Assembly: GCF_051401765.1 (NCBI RefSeq)
Contig: NW_027480507.1
Span: forward strand, 1,736,001-1,800,000
Direction: 5' to 3'
Length of the DNA stretch: 64,000 nt
From: Calliopsis andreniformis
Lineage: Eukaryota > Arthropoda > Insecta > Hymenoptera > Andrenidae
The notes beneath the pieces are model-generated. The model was not told where the DNA came from, made no database searches, and saw only the letters and a program-made list of their open reading frames with translations. How positions within the stretch are numbered: position 1 is the first letter of the stretch; every line of letters begins with the position of its first letter. Made by a program: the position numbers and the translations under genes. Positions 25,066-38,605 of the stretch are shown here, piece by piece.

Positions 25066-27530
25066 ATGCTCAATCCTCAATCCTTAATCCTCAGTCGCCT
25101 GTCTTCAATCCTCAATACTCAATCTTCAATCCGCAATCCTCAATCCTCAATCCTCAACCCTCATTCTTTAATCCTCAATACCCAATGCTCAATCTTCAAT
25201 CCTCAATCCTCAATTCTCAATTCTCAATCCTCAATCCTCAGACCTCAGCCCTCAAACCTCAATCCTCAACACTCGGCCCTCATCCTCAATCCTCAATCCT
25301 CAATCCTCAATCCTCAATCGTCAGTCTTCAATCCTCAATACTCAGTCTTCAATCCTCAATCCTCAATCCTGAATCCTCAATCCTCATTCTACAATCCTCA
25401 ATACCCAATCCTCAGTCTTCAATCCTCAATCCTCGATCCTCAATTCTCAATCCTCCATCCTCAATATTCAATCCTCATTCTTCAATCCTCAATACCCAAT
25501 ACTCAATCTTCAATCCTCAATCCTCAATCCTCAATTCTCAGTCCTCAATCCTCTGTCCCCAGTCCTCACACCTCAATCCTCAACCCTCAGCCCTCATCGT
25601 CAATCCTCAATCCTCAGTCCTCAATCCTCAATCTTCAATCCTCAATACTCAATCCTCAATCGTCAGTCTTCAATCCTCAATACCCAATCTTCAATCCTCA
25701 CTCCTCAATACTCCATTCTCAATCCTCAATCCTCATTCTTCAATCCTCAATACCTAATCCTCAATCTTCAATCCTGAATCCTCAATCCTCAATTCTCAAT
25801 CCTCATTCCTCAGTCCTCAGACCTCAAACCTCAATCCTCAACCCTCAGCCCTCATCCTCAATCCTCAATCCTCAATCTACAATCCTCAATACTCAATCCT
25901 CAATACTCAATCTTCAATCCTCAATCCTCAGTCCTCAAACCTCAATTCTGAATCCTCAATCCTGCATTCTCAATATTCAATCCTCAGTCCCCAATCCTCA
26001 ATCTTCAATCCTCAATCCTCAATCCTCAATCCCCAATCCTCAATCTTCAATCCTCAATACTCAATCTTCAGTCCTCAATCCTCTATCCTCAATCCTCAAT
26101 CCTCAATCCTCAAACCTCAATCTTCAATCCTCAATACTCAATCTTCAATCCTCAATCCTCTATCCTCAATCCTCAATCCTCAATCCTCAAACCTCAATCT
26201 TCAATCCTCAATCCTCAATCTTCAATCCTCTACCCTCAATCCTCAATACTCAAACTTCAATCCTCAATCCTCAGTCCTCAAACATCAATTCTGAATCCTC
26301 AATCCTGAATCCTCAATCTTCAATCCTCAATCGCCAATCCTCAATCTTCAATCCTCAATCCTCAATCCTCAATCCTCAATCCTCAGTCCTCAATCTTCAA
26401 TACCCAATACTCAATCTTCAGCCCTCTGTCCTCAATCCTCAATCCTCAAACGTCAACCTTCAATCCTCAATACGCAATCTTCAATCCTCAATCCCCAATC
26501 CGCAATCCTCAATCCTCATTCTTCAATCCTCAAAACGCAATCCTCAATCTTCAATACTCAATCCTCAATCCTCAATTCTCAATCCTCAATCCTCAATCTT
26601 CAATCCTCATTCTTCAATCCTCAATACCCAATACACAATCTTCAATCGTCAATCCTCAATCCTCAATTCTCAGTCCTCAATCCTCTGTCCTCAGTCCTCA
26701 CACCTCAATCCTCAACCATCAGCCCTCATCGTCAATCCTCAATCCTCAGTCCTCAATCCTCAACCTTCAATCCTCAATACTCAATCTTCAATCCTCAATC
26801 CTCAATCCTCTATCCTCAATCCTGAATCCTCAATCCTCAATCCTCAATCCTCAATCGTCAGTCTTCAATCCTCAATACCCAATCTTCAATCCTCACTCCT
26901 CAATCCTCCATTCTCAATCCTCAATCCTCATTCTTCAATCCTCAATACCCAATCCTCAATCTTCAATCCTCAATCCTCAAACCTCAATTCTCAATCCTCC
27001 ATCCTCAGTCCTCAGTGCTCAAACCTCTATTCTCAACCCTCAGCCCTCCTCCTCAATCCTCAATCCTCAATCTTCAATCCTCAATCCGCAATACTCAATA
27101 TTCAATCATCAATCCTCAATCCTCAGTCCTCAAACCTCAACTCTGAATCCTCAATCCTGAATCCTCAATCTTCAATCCTCAATCCCCAATACTCAAACTT
27201 CAATCCTCAATACTCAATCTTCAATCATCAATCCTCAATCCTCAATCCTCAATCCTCAATCCCCAATCCTCAATCTTCAATCCTCAATACTCAATCTGCA
27301 ATTCTCAATCCTCAATCCTCAATCCTCAAACCTCATTCTTCAATCCTCAATACCGAATCCTCAATCTTCAATACTCATTCCTCAATCCTCAATTCTCAAT
27401 CCTGAATCCTTAATCCTCACACTTCAAACATCAATACTCAACCCTCAGTCCTCGTCCTCAATCCACAACCCCCAATCCTCAATCCTCAATCTTCAATCAT
27501 CAATACTCAATCTTCAATCCTCTATCCTCA
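25066..27530. repeat. Anchor-B HOR unit, full form L, second copy (2465 bp)
   Basis: It is equal in length to 17562-20026 and in step with it throughout. Small differences include CTTCAATCGTC near 26643 against CTTCAATCCTC near 19139. It leads directly into the anchor-B unit at 27531. Confidence 0.82.
25092..25136. repeat. Anchor B7
   Basis: TTAATCC form; heads the second L unit. Confidence 0.85.
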
Positions 27531-27556
27531 ATGCTCAATCCTCAATCCTTAATCCT

Positions 27557-27601
27557 CAGTCGCCTGTCTTCAATCCTCAATACTCAATCTTCAATCCGCA
27601 A
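27557..27601. repeat. Anchor B8
   Basis: TTAATCC form; the unit it heads runs into anchor A11. Confidence 0.85.
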
Positions 27602-28894
27602 TCCTCAATCCTCAATCCTCAACCCTCATTCTTTAATCCTCAATACCCAATGCTCAATCTTCAATCCTCAATCCTCAATTCTCAATTCTCAATCCTCAAT
27701 CCTCAGACCTCAGCCCTCAAACCTCAATCCTCAACACTCGGCCCTCATCCTCAATCCTCAATCCTCAATCCTCAATCCTCAATCGTCAGTCTTCAATCCT
27801 CAATACTCAGTCTTCAATCCTCAATCCTCAATCCTGAATCCTCAATCCTCGTTCTACAATCCTCAATACCCAATCCTCAGTCTTCAATCCTCAATCCTCG
27901 ATCCTCAATTCTCAATCCTCCATCCTCAATATTCAATCCTCATTCTTCAATCCTCAATACCCAATACTCAATCTTCAATCCTCAATCCTCAATCCTCAAT
28001 TCTCAGTCCTCAATCCTCTGTCCCCAGTCCTCACACCTCAATCCTCAACCCTCAGCCCTCATCGTCAATCCTCAATCCTCAGTCCTCAATCCTCAATCTT
28101 CAATCCTCAATACTCAATCCTCAATCGTCAGTCTTCAATCCTCAATACCCAATCTTCAATCCTCACTCCTCAATACTCCATTCTCAATCCTCAATCCTCA
28201 TTCTTCAATCCTCAATACCTAATCCTCAATCTTCAATCCTGAATCCTCAATCCTCAATTCTCAATCCTCATTCCTCAGTCCTCAGACCTCAAACCTCAAT
28301 CCTCAACCCTCAGCCCTCATCCTCAATCCTCAATCCTCAATCTACAATCCTCAATACTCAATCCTCAATACTCAATCTTCAATCCTCAATCCTCAGTCCT
28401 CAAACCTCAATTCTGAATCCTCAATCCTGCATCCTCAATATTCAATCCTCAGTCCCCAATCCTCAATCTTCAATCCTCAATCCTCAATCCTCAATCCCCA
28501 ATCCTCAATCTTCAATCCTCAATACTCAATCTTCAGTCCTCAATCCTCTATCCTCAATCCTCAATCCTCAATCCTCAAACCTCAATCTTCAATCCTCAAT
28601 ACTCAATCTTCAATCCTCAATCCTCTATCCTCAATCCTCAATCCTCAATCCTCAAACCTCAATCTTCAATCCTCAATCCTCAATCTTCAATCCTCTACCC
28701 TCAATCCTCAATACTCAAACTTCAATCCTCAATCCTCAGTCCTCAAACATCAATTCTGAATCCTCAATCCTGAATCCTCAATCTTCAATCCTCAATCGCC
28801 AATCCTCAATCTTCAATCCTCAATCCTCAATCCTCAATCCTCAATCCTCAGTCCTCAAACCTCAATTCTGAATCCTCAATCCTGAATTCTCAAT

Positions 28895-29061
28895 CTACGG
28901 CCCTCAGTCCTCAACAATCAGTTGTCAATCCTCAATCCTCAATAGAATATCCTCAATTCACAGTTTTGAATACTCAATACTCAATCTGCAATCTTCAAAC
29001 CTCTATCCAAAAACATCAATTCTCATCACTCAACCCTCAACACTCAGTCCTCAATATTCAA
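28895..29061. repeat. Anchor A11, subtype G
   Basis: CTACGG, TTTTG and CCAAAAAC; the A1 and A2 form. Confidence 0.85.
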
Positions 29062-30203
29062 TCCTCAATCCTCAATCCTCAATCCTCAATCGTCAATCTT
29101 CAATCCTCAATCCTCAATCGTCAGTCTTCAATCCTCAACACTCAGTCTTCAATCCTCAATCCTCAACCCTGAATCCTCAATCCTCATTCATCAATCCTCA
29201 ATACCCAATCCTCAGTCTTCAATCCTCCACCCTCAACACTCAATCCTCAATCCTCATTCTTCAAACCTCAATACCCAATCCTCAATCTTCAATCCTCAAC
29301 ACTCAATCCTCAATTCTCAATCCTCAAACCTCAGTCTTCAGTCCTCAAACCTCAATCCTCAACCCTCAGCCCTCATCGTCAATGCTCAATCCTCAGTCCT
29401 CAATCCTCAATCTTCAGTCCCCAATACTCAATCTTCAACCCTCTGTCCTGAATTCTCAATCCTCAATCCTCAATCCTCAATCCTCCATCCTCAATCCTCA
29501 ATCCTCAATCGTCAGTCTTCAATCCTCAACACTCAGTCTTCAATCCTCAATCCTCAACCCTGAATCCTCAATCCTCATTCTTCAATCCTCAATACCCAAT
29601 CCTCAATCTTCAATCCTCAATCCTCAATCCTCAATTCCCAATCCTCCATCCTCAGTCCTCAGTGCTCAAACCTCTATCCTCAAACCTCAGCCCTCATCCT
29701 CAATCCTCAATCCTCAATCTTCAATCCTCAATCCGCAATCCTCAATATTCAATCATCAATCCTCAATCCTCAGTCCTCAAACCTCAACTCTGAATCCTCA
29801 ATCCTGAATCCTCTATCTTCAATCCTCAATCCCCAATCCTCAAACTTCAATCCTCAATACTCAATCTTCAATCATCAATCCTCAATCCTCAATCCTCAAT
29901 CCTCAATCCTCAATCCTCAATCTTCAATCCTCAATACTCAATCTGCAATTCTCAATCCTCAATCCTCAATCCTCAAACCTCATTCTTCAATCCTCAATAC
30001 CGAATCCTCAATCTTCAATACTCATTCCTCAATCCTCAATTCTCAATCCTGAATCCTCAATCCTCACACTTCAAACATCAGTACTCAACCCACAGTCCTC
30101 GTCCTCAGTCCACAACCCTCAATCCTCAATCCTCAATCTTCAATCATCAATACTCAATCTTCTATCCTCAATCCTCAATACTCAATCCTCAATCCTCAAT
30201 CCT

Positions 30204-30248
30204 CAGTCGCCTGTCTTCAATCCTCAATACTCAATCTTCAATCCGCAA
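30204..30248. repeat. Anchor B9, TCAATCC form
   Basis: The heptamer before it is plain TCAATCC, not TTAATCC; it lies just upstream of A12. Confidence 0.85.
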
Positions 30249-30514
30249 TCCTCAATCCTCAATCCTCAATCCTCATTCTTCAATCCTCAATACCCAATGC
30301 TCAATCTTCAATCCTCAATCCTCAATTCTCAATTCTCAATCCTCAATCCTCAGTCCTCAGTCCTCAAACCTCAATCCTCAACACTCAGCCCCCATCCTCA
30401 ATCCTCAATCCTCAATCCTCAATCCTCAATCTTCAATCCTCAATACTCAATCTTCAATCCTCAATCCTCAGTCCTCAAACCTCAATTCTGAATCCTCAAT
30501 CCTGAATTCTCAAT

Positions 30515-30681
30515 CTAGGGCCCTCAGTCCTCAACAATCAGTTGTCAATACTCAATCCTCAATAGAATATCCTCAATTCACAGTTTTCAATACTCAATAC
30601 TCAATCTGCAATCTTCAAACCTCTATCCACAAACATCAATTCTCATCACTCAACCCTCAACACTCAGTCCTCAATATTCAA
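30515..30681. repeat. Anchor A12, subtype C
   Basis: CTAGGG, TTTTC and CCACAAAC; 1620 bp after A11. Confidence 0.85.
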
Positions 30682-32192
30682 TCCTCAATCCTCAGTCCTC
30701 AATCCTCAATCCTCAATCGTCAATCTTCAATCCTCAATACGCAATCTTCAATCCTCAATCCTCAATCCTCAAGCCTCAATCCTCATTCTTCAATCCTCAA
30801 TACCCAATCCTCAATTTTCAATCCTCAACCCTCAATCCTCAATTCTCAATCCTCAATCCTCAATCTTCAATCCTCATTCTTCAATCCTCAATACCCAATC
30901 CTCAATCTTCAATCCTCAATCCTCAATCCTCAATTCTCGATCCTCAATCCTCAGTCTTCAGTCCTCAAACCTCAATCCTCAACCTCAGCCCTCATCGTCA
31001 ATCCTCAATCCTCAGTCCTCAATCCTCAATCTTCAATACCCAATACTCAATCTTCAGCCCTCTGTCCTCAATCCTCAATCCTCAATCGTCAATCTTCAAT
31101 CCTCAATACGCAATCTTCAATCCTCAATCCCCAATCCGCAATCCTCAATCCTCATTCTTCAATCCTCAAAACGCAATCCTCAATCTTCAATCCTCAATCC
31201 TCAATCCTCAATTCTCAATCCTCAATCCTCAATCTTCTATCCTCATTCTTCAATCCTCAATACCCAATACACAATCTTCAATCCTCAATCCTCAATCCTC
31301 AACTCTCAGTCCTCAATACTCTGTCCTCAGTCCTCACACCTCAATCCTCAACCATCAGCCCTCATCGTCAATCCTCAATCCTCAGTTCTCAATCCTCAAC
31401 CTTCAATCCTCAATACTCAATCTTCAATCCTCAATCCTCAATTCTCAATCCTCAATCCTCAATCCTCAATCCTCAATCCTCAATCCTCAATCGTCAGTCT
31501 TCAATCCTCAATACCCAATCTTCAATCCTCACTCCTCAATCCTCCATTCTCAATCCTCAATCCTCATTCTTCAATCCTCAATACCCAATCCTCAATCTTC
31601 AATCCTCAATCCTCAAACCTCAATTCTCAATCCTCCATCCTCAGTCCTCAGTGCTCAAACCTCTATTCTCAACCCTCAGCCCTCCTCCTCAATCCTCAAT
31701 CCTCAATCTTCAATCCTCAATCCGCAATACTCAATATTCAATCATCAATCCTCAATCCTCAGTCCTCAAACCTCAACTCTGAATCCTCAATCCTGAATCC
31801 TCAATCTTCAATCCTCAATCCCCAATCCTCAAACTTCAATCCTCAATACTCAATCTTCAATCATCAATCCTCAATCCTCAATCCTCAATCCTCAATCCCC
31901 AATCCTCAATCTTCAATCCTCAATACTCAATCTGCAATTCTCAATCCTCAATCCTCAATCCTCAAACCTCATTCTTCAATCCTCAATACCGAATCCTCAA
32001 TCTTCAATACTCATTCCTCAATCCTCAATTCTCAATCCTGAATCCTTAATCCTCACACTTCAAACATCAATACTCAACCCTCAGTCCTCGTCCTCAATCC
32101 ACAACCCCCAATCCTCAATCCTCAATCTTCAATCATCAATACTCAATCTTCAATCCTCTATCCTCAATGCTCAGTCCTCAATCCTTAATCCT

Positions 32193-32237
32193 CAGTCGCC
32201 TGTCTTCAATCCTCAATACTCAATCTTCAATCCGCAA
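32193..32237. repeat. Anchor B10
   Basis: TTAATCC form, with ATGCTCAGTCC upstream. Confidence 0.85.
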
Positions 32238-33895
32238 TCCTCAATCCTCAATCCTCAACCCTCATTCTTTAATCCTCAATACCCAATGCTCAATCTTCAA
32301 TCCTCAATCCTCAATTCTCAATTCTCAATCCTCAATCCTCAGACCTCAGCCCTCAAACCTCAATCCTCAACACTCGGCCCTCATCCTCAATCCTCAATCC
32401 TCAATCCTCAATCCTCAATCGTCAGTCTTCAATCCTCAATACTCAGTCTTCAATCCTCAATCCTCAATCCTGAATCCTCAATCCTCATTCTACAATCCTC
32501 AATACCCAATCCTCAGTCTTCAATCCTCAATCCTCGATCCTCAATTCTCAATCCTCCATCCTCAATATTCAATCCTCATTCTTCAATCCTCAATACCCAA
32601 TACTCAATCTTCAATCCTCAATCCTCAATCCTCAATTCTCAGTCCTCAATCCTCTGTCCCCAGTCCTCACACCTCAATCCTCAACCCTCAGCCCTCATCG
32701 TCAATCCTCAATCCTCAGTCCTCAATCCTCAATCTTCAATACCCAATACTCAATCTTCAGCCCTCTGTCCTCAATCCTCAATCCTCAATCGTCAATCTTC
32801 AATCCTCAATACGCAATCTTCAATCCTCAATCCCCAATCCGCAATCCTCAATCCTCATTCTTCAATCCTCAAAACGCAATCCTCAATCTTCAATCCTCAA
32901 TCCTCAATCCTCAATTCTCAATCCTCAATCCTCAATCTTCTATCCTCATTCTTCAATCCTCAATACCCAATACACAATCTTCAATCCTCAATCCTCAATC
33001 CTCAACTCTCAGTCCTCAATACTCTGTCCTCAGTCCTCACACCTCAATCCTCAACCATCAGCCCTCATCGTCAATCCTCAATCCTCAGTTCTCAATCCTC
33101 AACCTTCAATCCTCAATACTCAATCTTCAATCCTCAATCCTCAATTCTCAATCCTCAATCCTCAATCCTCAATCCTCAATCCTCAATCCTCAATCGTCAG
33201 TCTTCAATCCTCAATACCCAATCTTCAATCCTCACTCCTCAATCCTCCATTCTCAATCCTCAATCCTCATTCTTCAATCCTCAATACCCAATCCTCAATC
33301 TTCAATCCTCAATCCTCAAACCTCAATTCTCAATCCTCCATCCTCAGTCCTCAGTGCTCAAACCTCTATTCTCAACCCTCAGCCCTCCTCCTCAATCCTC
33401 AATCCTCAATCTTCAATCCTCAATCCGCAATACTCAATATTCAATCATCAATCCTCAATCCTCAGTCCTCAAACCTCAACTCTGAATCCTCAATCCTGAA
33501 TCCTCAATCTTCAATCCTCAATCCCCAATCCTCAAACTTCAATCCTCAATACTCAATCTTCAATCATCAATCCTCAATCCTCAATCCTCAATCCTCAATC
33601 CCCAATCCTCAATCTTCAATCCTCAATACTCAATCTGCAATTCTCAATCCTCAATCCTCAATCCTCAAACCTCATTCTTCAATCCTCAATACCGAATCCT
33701 CAATCTTCAATACTCATTCCTCAATCCTCAATTCTCAATCCTGAATCCTTAATCCTCACACTTCAAACATCAATACTCAACCCTCAGTCCTCGTCCTCAA
33801 TCCACAACCCCCAATCCTCAATCCTCAATCTTCAATCATCAATACTCAATCTTCAATCCTCTATCCTCAATGCACAATCCTCAATCCTTAATCCT

Positions 33896-33940
33896 CAGTC
33901 GCCTGTCTTCAATCCTCAATACTCAATCTTCAATCCGCAA
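33896..33940. repeat. Anchor B11
   Basis: TTAATCC form, with ATGCACAATCC upstream; R5 partner of B8. Confidence 0.85.
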
Positions 33941-35233
33941 TCCTCAATCCTCAATCCTCAACCCTCATTCTTTAATCCTCAATACCCAATGCTCAATCTT
34001 CAATCCTCAATCCTCAATTCTCAATTCTCAATCCTCAATCCTCAGACCTCAGCCCTCAAACCTCAATCCTCAACACTCGGCCCTCATCCTCAATCCTCAA
34101 TCCTCAATCCTCAATCCTCAATCGTCAGTCTTCAATCCTCAATACTCAGTCTTCAATCCTCAATCCTCAATCCTGAATCCTCAATCCTCATTCTACAATC
34201 CTCAATACCCAATCCTCAGTCTTCAATCCTCAATCCTCGATCCTCAATTCTCAATCCTCCATCCTCAATATTCAATCCTCATTCTTCAATCCTCAATACC
34301 CAATACTCAATCTTCAATCCTCAATCCTCAATCCTCAATTCTCAGTCCTCAATCCTCTGTCCCCAGTCCTCACACCTCAATCCTCAACCCTCAGCCCTCA
34401 TCGTCAATCCTCAATCCTCAGTCCTCAATCCTCAATATTCAATCCTCAATACTCAATCCTCAATCGTCAGTCTTCAATCCTCAATACCCAATCTTCAATC
34501 CTCACTCCTCAATACTCCATTCTCAATCCTCAATCCTCATTCTTCAATCCTCAATACCTAATCCTCAATCTTCAATCCTGAATCCTCAATCCTCAATTCT
34601 CAATCCTCATTCCTCAGTCCTCAGACCTCAAACCTCAATCCTCAACCCTCAGCCCTCATCCTCAATCCTCAATCCTCAATCTACAATCCTCAATACTCAA
34701 TCCTCAATACTCAATCTTCAATCCTCAATCCTCAGTCCTCAAACCTCAATTCTGAATCCTCAATCCTGCATCCTCAATATTCAATCCTCAGTCCCCAATC
34801 CTCAATCTTCAATCCTCAATCCTCAATCCTCAATACCCAATCCTCAATCTTCAATCCTCAATACTCAATCTTCAGTCCTCAATCCTCTATCCTCAATCCT
34901 CAATCCTCAATCCTCAAACCTCAATCTTCAATCCTCAATACTCAATCTTCAATCCTCAATCCTCTATCCTCAATCCTCAATCCTCAATCCTCAAACCTCA
35001 ATCTTCAATCCTCAATCCTCAATCTTCAATCCTCTACCCTCAATCCTCAATACTCAAACTTCAATCCTCAATCCTCTGTCCTCAAACATCAATTCTGAAT
35101 CCTCAATCCTGAATCCTCAATCTTCAATCCTCAATCGCCAATCCTCAATCTTCAATCCTCAATCCTCAATCCTCAATCCTCAATCCTCAGTCCTCAAACC
35201 TCAATTCTGAATCCTCAATCCTGAATTCTCAAT

Positions 35234-35400
35234 CTACGGCCCTCAGTCCTCAACAATCAGTTGTCAATCCTCAATCCTCAATAGAATATCCTCAATTCAC
35301 AGTTTTGAATACTCAATACTCAATCTGCAATCTTCAAACCTCTATCCAAAAACATCAATTCTCATCACTCAACCCTCAACACTCAGTCCTCAATATTCAA
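35234..35400. repeat. Anchor A13, subtype G
   Basis: R5 partner of A11 at +6339; CCAAAAAC. Confidence 0.85.
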
Positions 35401-36542
35401 TCCTCAATCCTCAATCCTCAATCCTCAATCGTCAATCTTCAATCCTCAATCCTCAATCGTCAGTCTTCAATCCTCAACACTCAGTCTTCAATCCTCAATC
35501 CTCAACCCTGAATCCTCAATCCTCATTCATCAATCCTCAATACCCAATCCTCAGTCTTCAATCCTCCATCCTCAACACTCAATCCTCAATCCTCATTCTT
35601 CAAAACTCAATACCCAATCCTCAATCTTCAATCCTCAACACTCAATCCTCAATTCTCAATCCTCAAACCTCAGTCTTCAGTCCTCAAACCTCAATCCTCA
35701 ACCCTCAGCCCTCATCGTCAATGCTCAATCCTCAGTCCTCAATCCTCAATCTTCAGTCCCCAATACTCAATCTTCAACCCTCTGTCCTGAATTCTCAATC
35801 CTCAATCCTCAATCCTCAATCCTCCATCCTCAATCCTCAATCCTCAATCGTCAGTCTTCAATCCTCAACACTCAGTCTTCAATCCTCAATCCTCAACCCT
35901 GAATCCTCAATCCTCATTCTTCAATCCTCAATACCCAATCCTCAATCTTCAATACTCAATCCTCAATCCTCAATTCCCAATCCTCCATCCTCAGTCCTCA
36001 GTGCTCAAACCTCTATCCTCAACCCTCAGCCCTCATCCTCAATCCTCAATCCTCAATCTTCAATCCTCAATCCGCAATCCTCAATATTCAATCATCAATC
36101 CTCAATCCTCAGTCCTCAAACCTCAACTCTGAATCCTCAATCCTGAATCCTCTATCTTCAATCCTCAATCCCCAATCCTCAAACTTCAATCCTCAATACT
36201 CAATCTTCAATCATCAATCCTCAATCCTCAATCCTCAATCCTCAATCCTCAATCCTCAATCTTCAATCCTCAATACTCAATCTGCAATTCTCAATCCTCA
36301 ATCCTCAATCCTCAAACCTCATTCTTCAATCCTCAATACCGAATCCTCAATCTTCAATACTCATTCCTCAATCCTCAATTCTCAATCCTGAATCCTCAAT
36401 CCTCACACTTCAAACATCAGTACTCAACCCACAGTCCTCGTCCTCAGTCCACAACCCTCAATCCTCAATCCTCAATCTTCAATCATCAATACTCAATCTT
36501 CAATTCTCAATCCTCAATACTCAATCCTCAATCCTCAATCCT

Positions 36543-36587
36543 CAGTCGCCTGTCTTCAATCCTCAATACTCAATCTTCAATCCGCAA
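36543..36587. repeat. Anchor B12, TCAATCC form
   Basis: R5 partner of B9; just upstream of A14. Confidence 0.85.
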
Positions 36588-36853
36588 TCCTCAATCCTCA
36601 ATCCTCAATCCTCATTCTTCAATCCTCAATACCCAATGCTCAATCTTCAATCCTCAATCCTCAATTCTCAATTCTCAATCCTCAATCCTCAGTCCTCAGT
36701 CCTCAAACCTCAATCCTCAACACTCAGCCCCCATCCTCAATCCTCAATCCTCAATCCTCAATCCTCAATCTTCAATCCTCAATACTCAATCTTCAATCCT
36801 CAATCCTCAGTCCTCAAACCTCAATTCTGAATCCTCAATCCTGAATTCTCAAT

Positions 36854-37020
36854 CTAGGGCCCTCAGTCCTCAACAATCAGTTGTCAATACTCAATCCTCA
36901 ATAGAATATCCTCAATTCACAGTTTTCAATACTCAATACTCAATCTGCAATCTTCAAACCTCTATCCACAAACATCAATTCTCATCACTCAACCCTCAAC
37001 ACTCAGTCCTCAATATTCAA
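36854..37020. repeat. Anchor A14, subtype C
   Basis: R5 partner of A12 at +6339. Confidence 0.85.
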
Positions 37021-38438
37021 TCCTCAATCCTCAGTCCTCAATCCTCAATCCTCAATCGTCAATCTTCAATCCTCAATACGCAATCTTCAATCCTCAATCC
37101 TCAATCCTCAAGCCTCAATCCTCATTCTTCAATCCTCAATACCCAATCCTCAATCTTCAATCCTCAATCCTCAATCCTCAATTCTCGATCCTCAATCCTC
37201 AGTCTTCAGTCCTCAAACCTCAATCCTCAACCTCAGCCCTCATCGTCAATCCTCAATCCTCAGTCCTCAATCCTCAATCTTCAATACCCAATACTCAATC
37301 TTCAGCCCTCTGTCCTCAATCCTCAATCCTCAATCGTCAATCTTCAATCCTCAATACGCAATCTTCAATCCTCAATCCCCAATCCGCAATCCTCAATCCT
37401 CATTCTTCAATCCTCAAAACGCAATCCTCAATCTTCAATCCTCAATCCTCAATCCTCAATTCTCAATCCTCAATTCTCAATCTTCAATCCTCATTCTTCA
37501 ATCCTCAATACCCAATACACAATCTTCAATCCTCAATCCTCAATCCTCAATTCCCAGTCCTCAATCCTCTGTCCTCAGTCCTCACACCTCAATCCTCAAC
37601 CATCAGCCCTCATCGTCAATCCTCAATCCTCAGTCCTCAATCCTCAACCTTCAATCCTCAATACTCAATCTTCAATCCTCAATCCTCAATTCTCAATCCT
37701 CAATCCTCAATCCTCAATCCTCAATCCTCAATCCTCAATCGTCAGTCTTCAATCCTCAATACCCAATCTTCAATCCTCACTCCTCAATCCTCCATTCTCA
37801 ATCCTCAATCCTCATTCTTCAATCCTCAATACCTAATCCTCAATCTTCAATCCTGAATCCTCAATCCTCAATTCTCAATCCTCATTCCTCAGTCCTCAGA
37901 CCTCAAACCTCAATCCTCAACCCTCAGCCCTCATACTCAATCCTCAATCCTCAATCTACAATTCTCAATACTCAATCCTCAATACTCAATCTTCAACCCT
38001 CAATCCTCAGTCCTCAAACCTCAATTCTGAATCCTCAATCCTGCATCCTCAATCTTCAATCCTCAATCCCCAATCCTCAATCTTCAATCCTCAATCCTCA
38101 ATCCTCAATCCTCAATCCTCAATCTTCAATCCTCAATACTCAATCTTCAATCCTCAATCCTCTATCCTCAATCCTCAATCCTCAATCCTCAAACCTCAAT
38201 CTTCAATCCTCAATCCTCAATCTTCAATCCTCTATACTCAATCCTCAATACTCAAACTTCAATCCTCAATCCTCAGTCCTCAAACTTCAATTCTGAATCC
38301 TCAATCCTGAATCCTCAATCTTCAATCCTCAATCGCCAATCCTCAATCTTCAATCCTCAATCCTCAATCCTCAATCCTCAATCCTCAATCCTCAGTCCTC
38401 AAACCTCAATTCTGAATCCTCAATCCTGAATTCTCAAT

Positions 38439-38605
38439 CTACGGCCCTCAGTCCTCAACAATCAGTTGTCAATCCTCAATCCTCAATAGAATATCCTCAA
38501 TTCACAGTTTTGAATACTCAATACTCAATCTGCAATCTTCAAACCTCTATACACAAACATCAATTCTCATCACTCAACCCTCAACACTCAGTCCTCAATA
38601 TTCAA
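38439..38605. repeat. Anchor A15, subtype G
   Basis: TTTTG with CTATACACAAAC. It lies 1585 bp after A14, which is 1676 less the 91-bp deletion. Confidence 0.85.

Larger units (their letters stand above)
24729..28240. repeat. HOR pair R4, copy b (partial)
   Basis: It repeats the first about 3.5 kb of copy a, including the full 2465-bp unit (25066-27530). The match is lost near 28240, where copy a enters the junction of its short 920-bp unit and this copy continues into the long form that leads to anchor A at 28966. One difference is TCTATCCTC near 26810 against TTCTCTATCC near 19306. Confidence 0.82.
26390..32728. repeat. HOR pair R5, copy a (6339-bp period)
   Basis: Landmarks at 27531, 28966, 29382, 30297 and 30586 recur at +6339 (33870, 35305, 35721, 36636, 36925). 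The unit holds anchor B three times and anchor A twice (subtypes G and C, 1620 bp apart). It overlaps the end of R4, so the two large tandems share sequence. Confidence 0.87.
32729..37832. repeat. HOR pair R5, copy b (6339-bp period, 91-bp deletion)
   Basis: It is in step with copy a at +6339 until about 37150, then at +6248. The 91 bases lost, 13 whole heptamers, correspond to copy a about 30810-30900, including its AATTTTCAATCC heptamer. The match ends near 37832, where copy a keeps CTCAATACCCAATCC and this copy reads CTCAATACCTAATCC. Confidence 0.85.
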
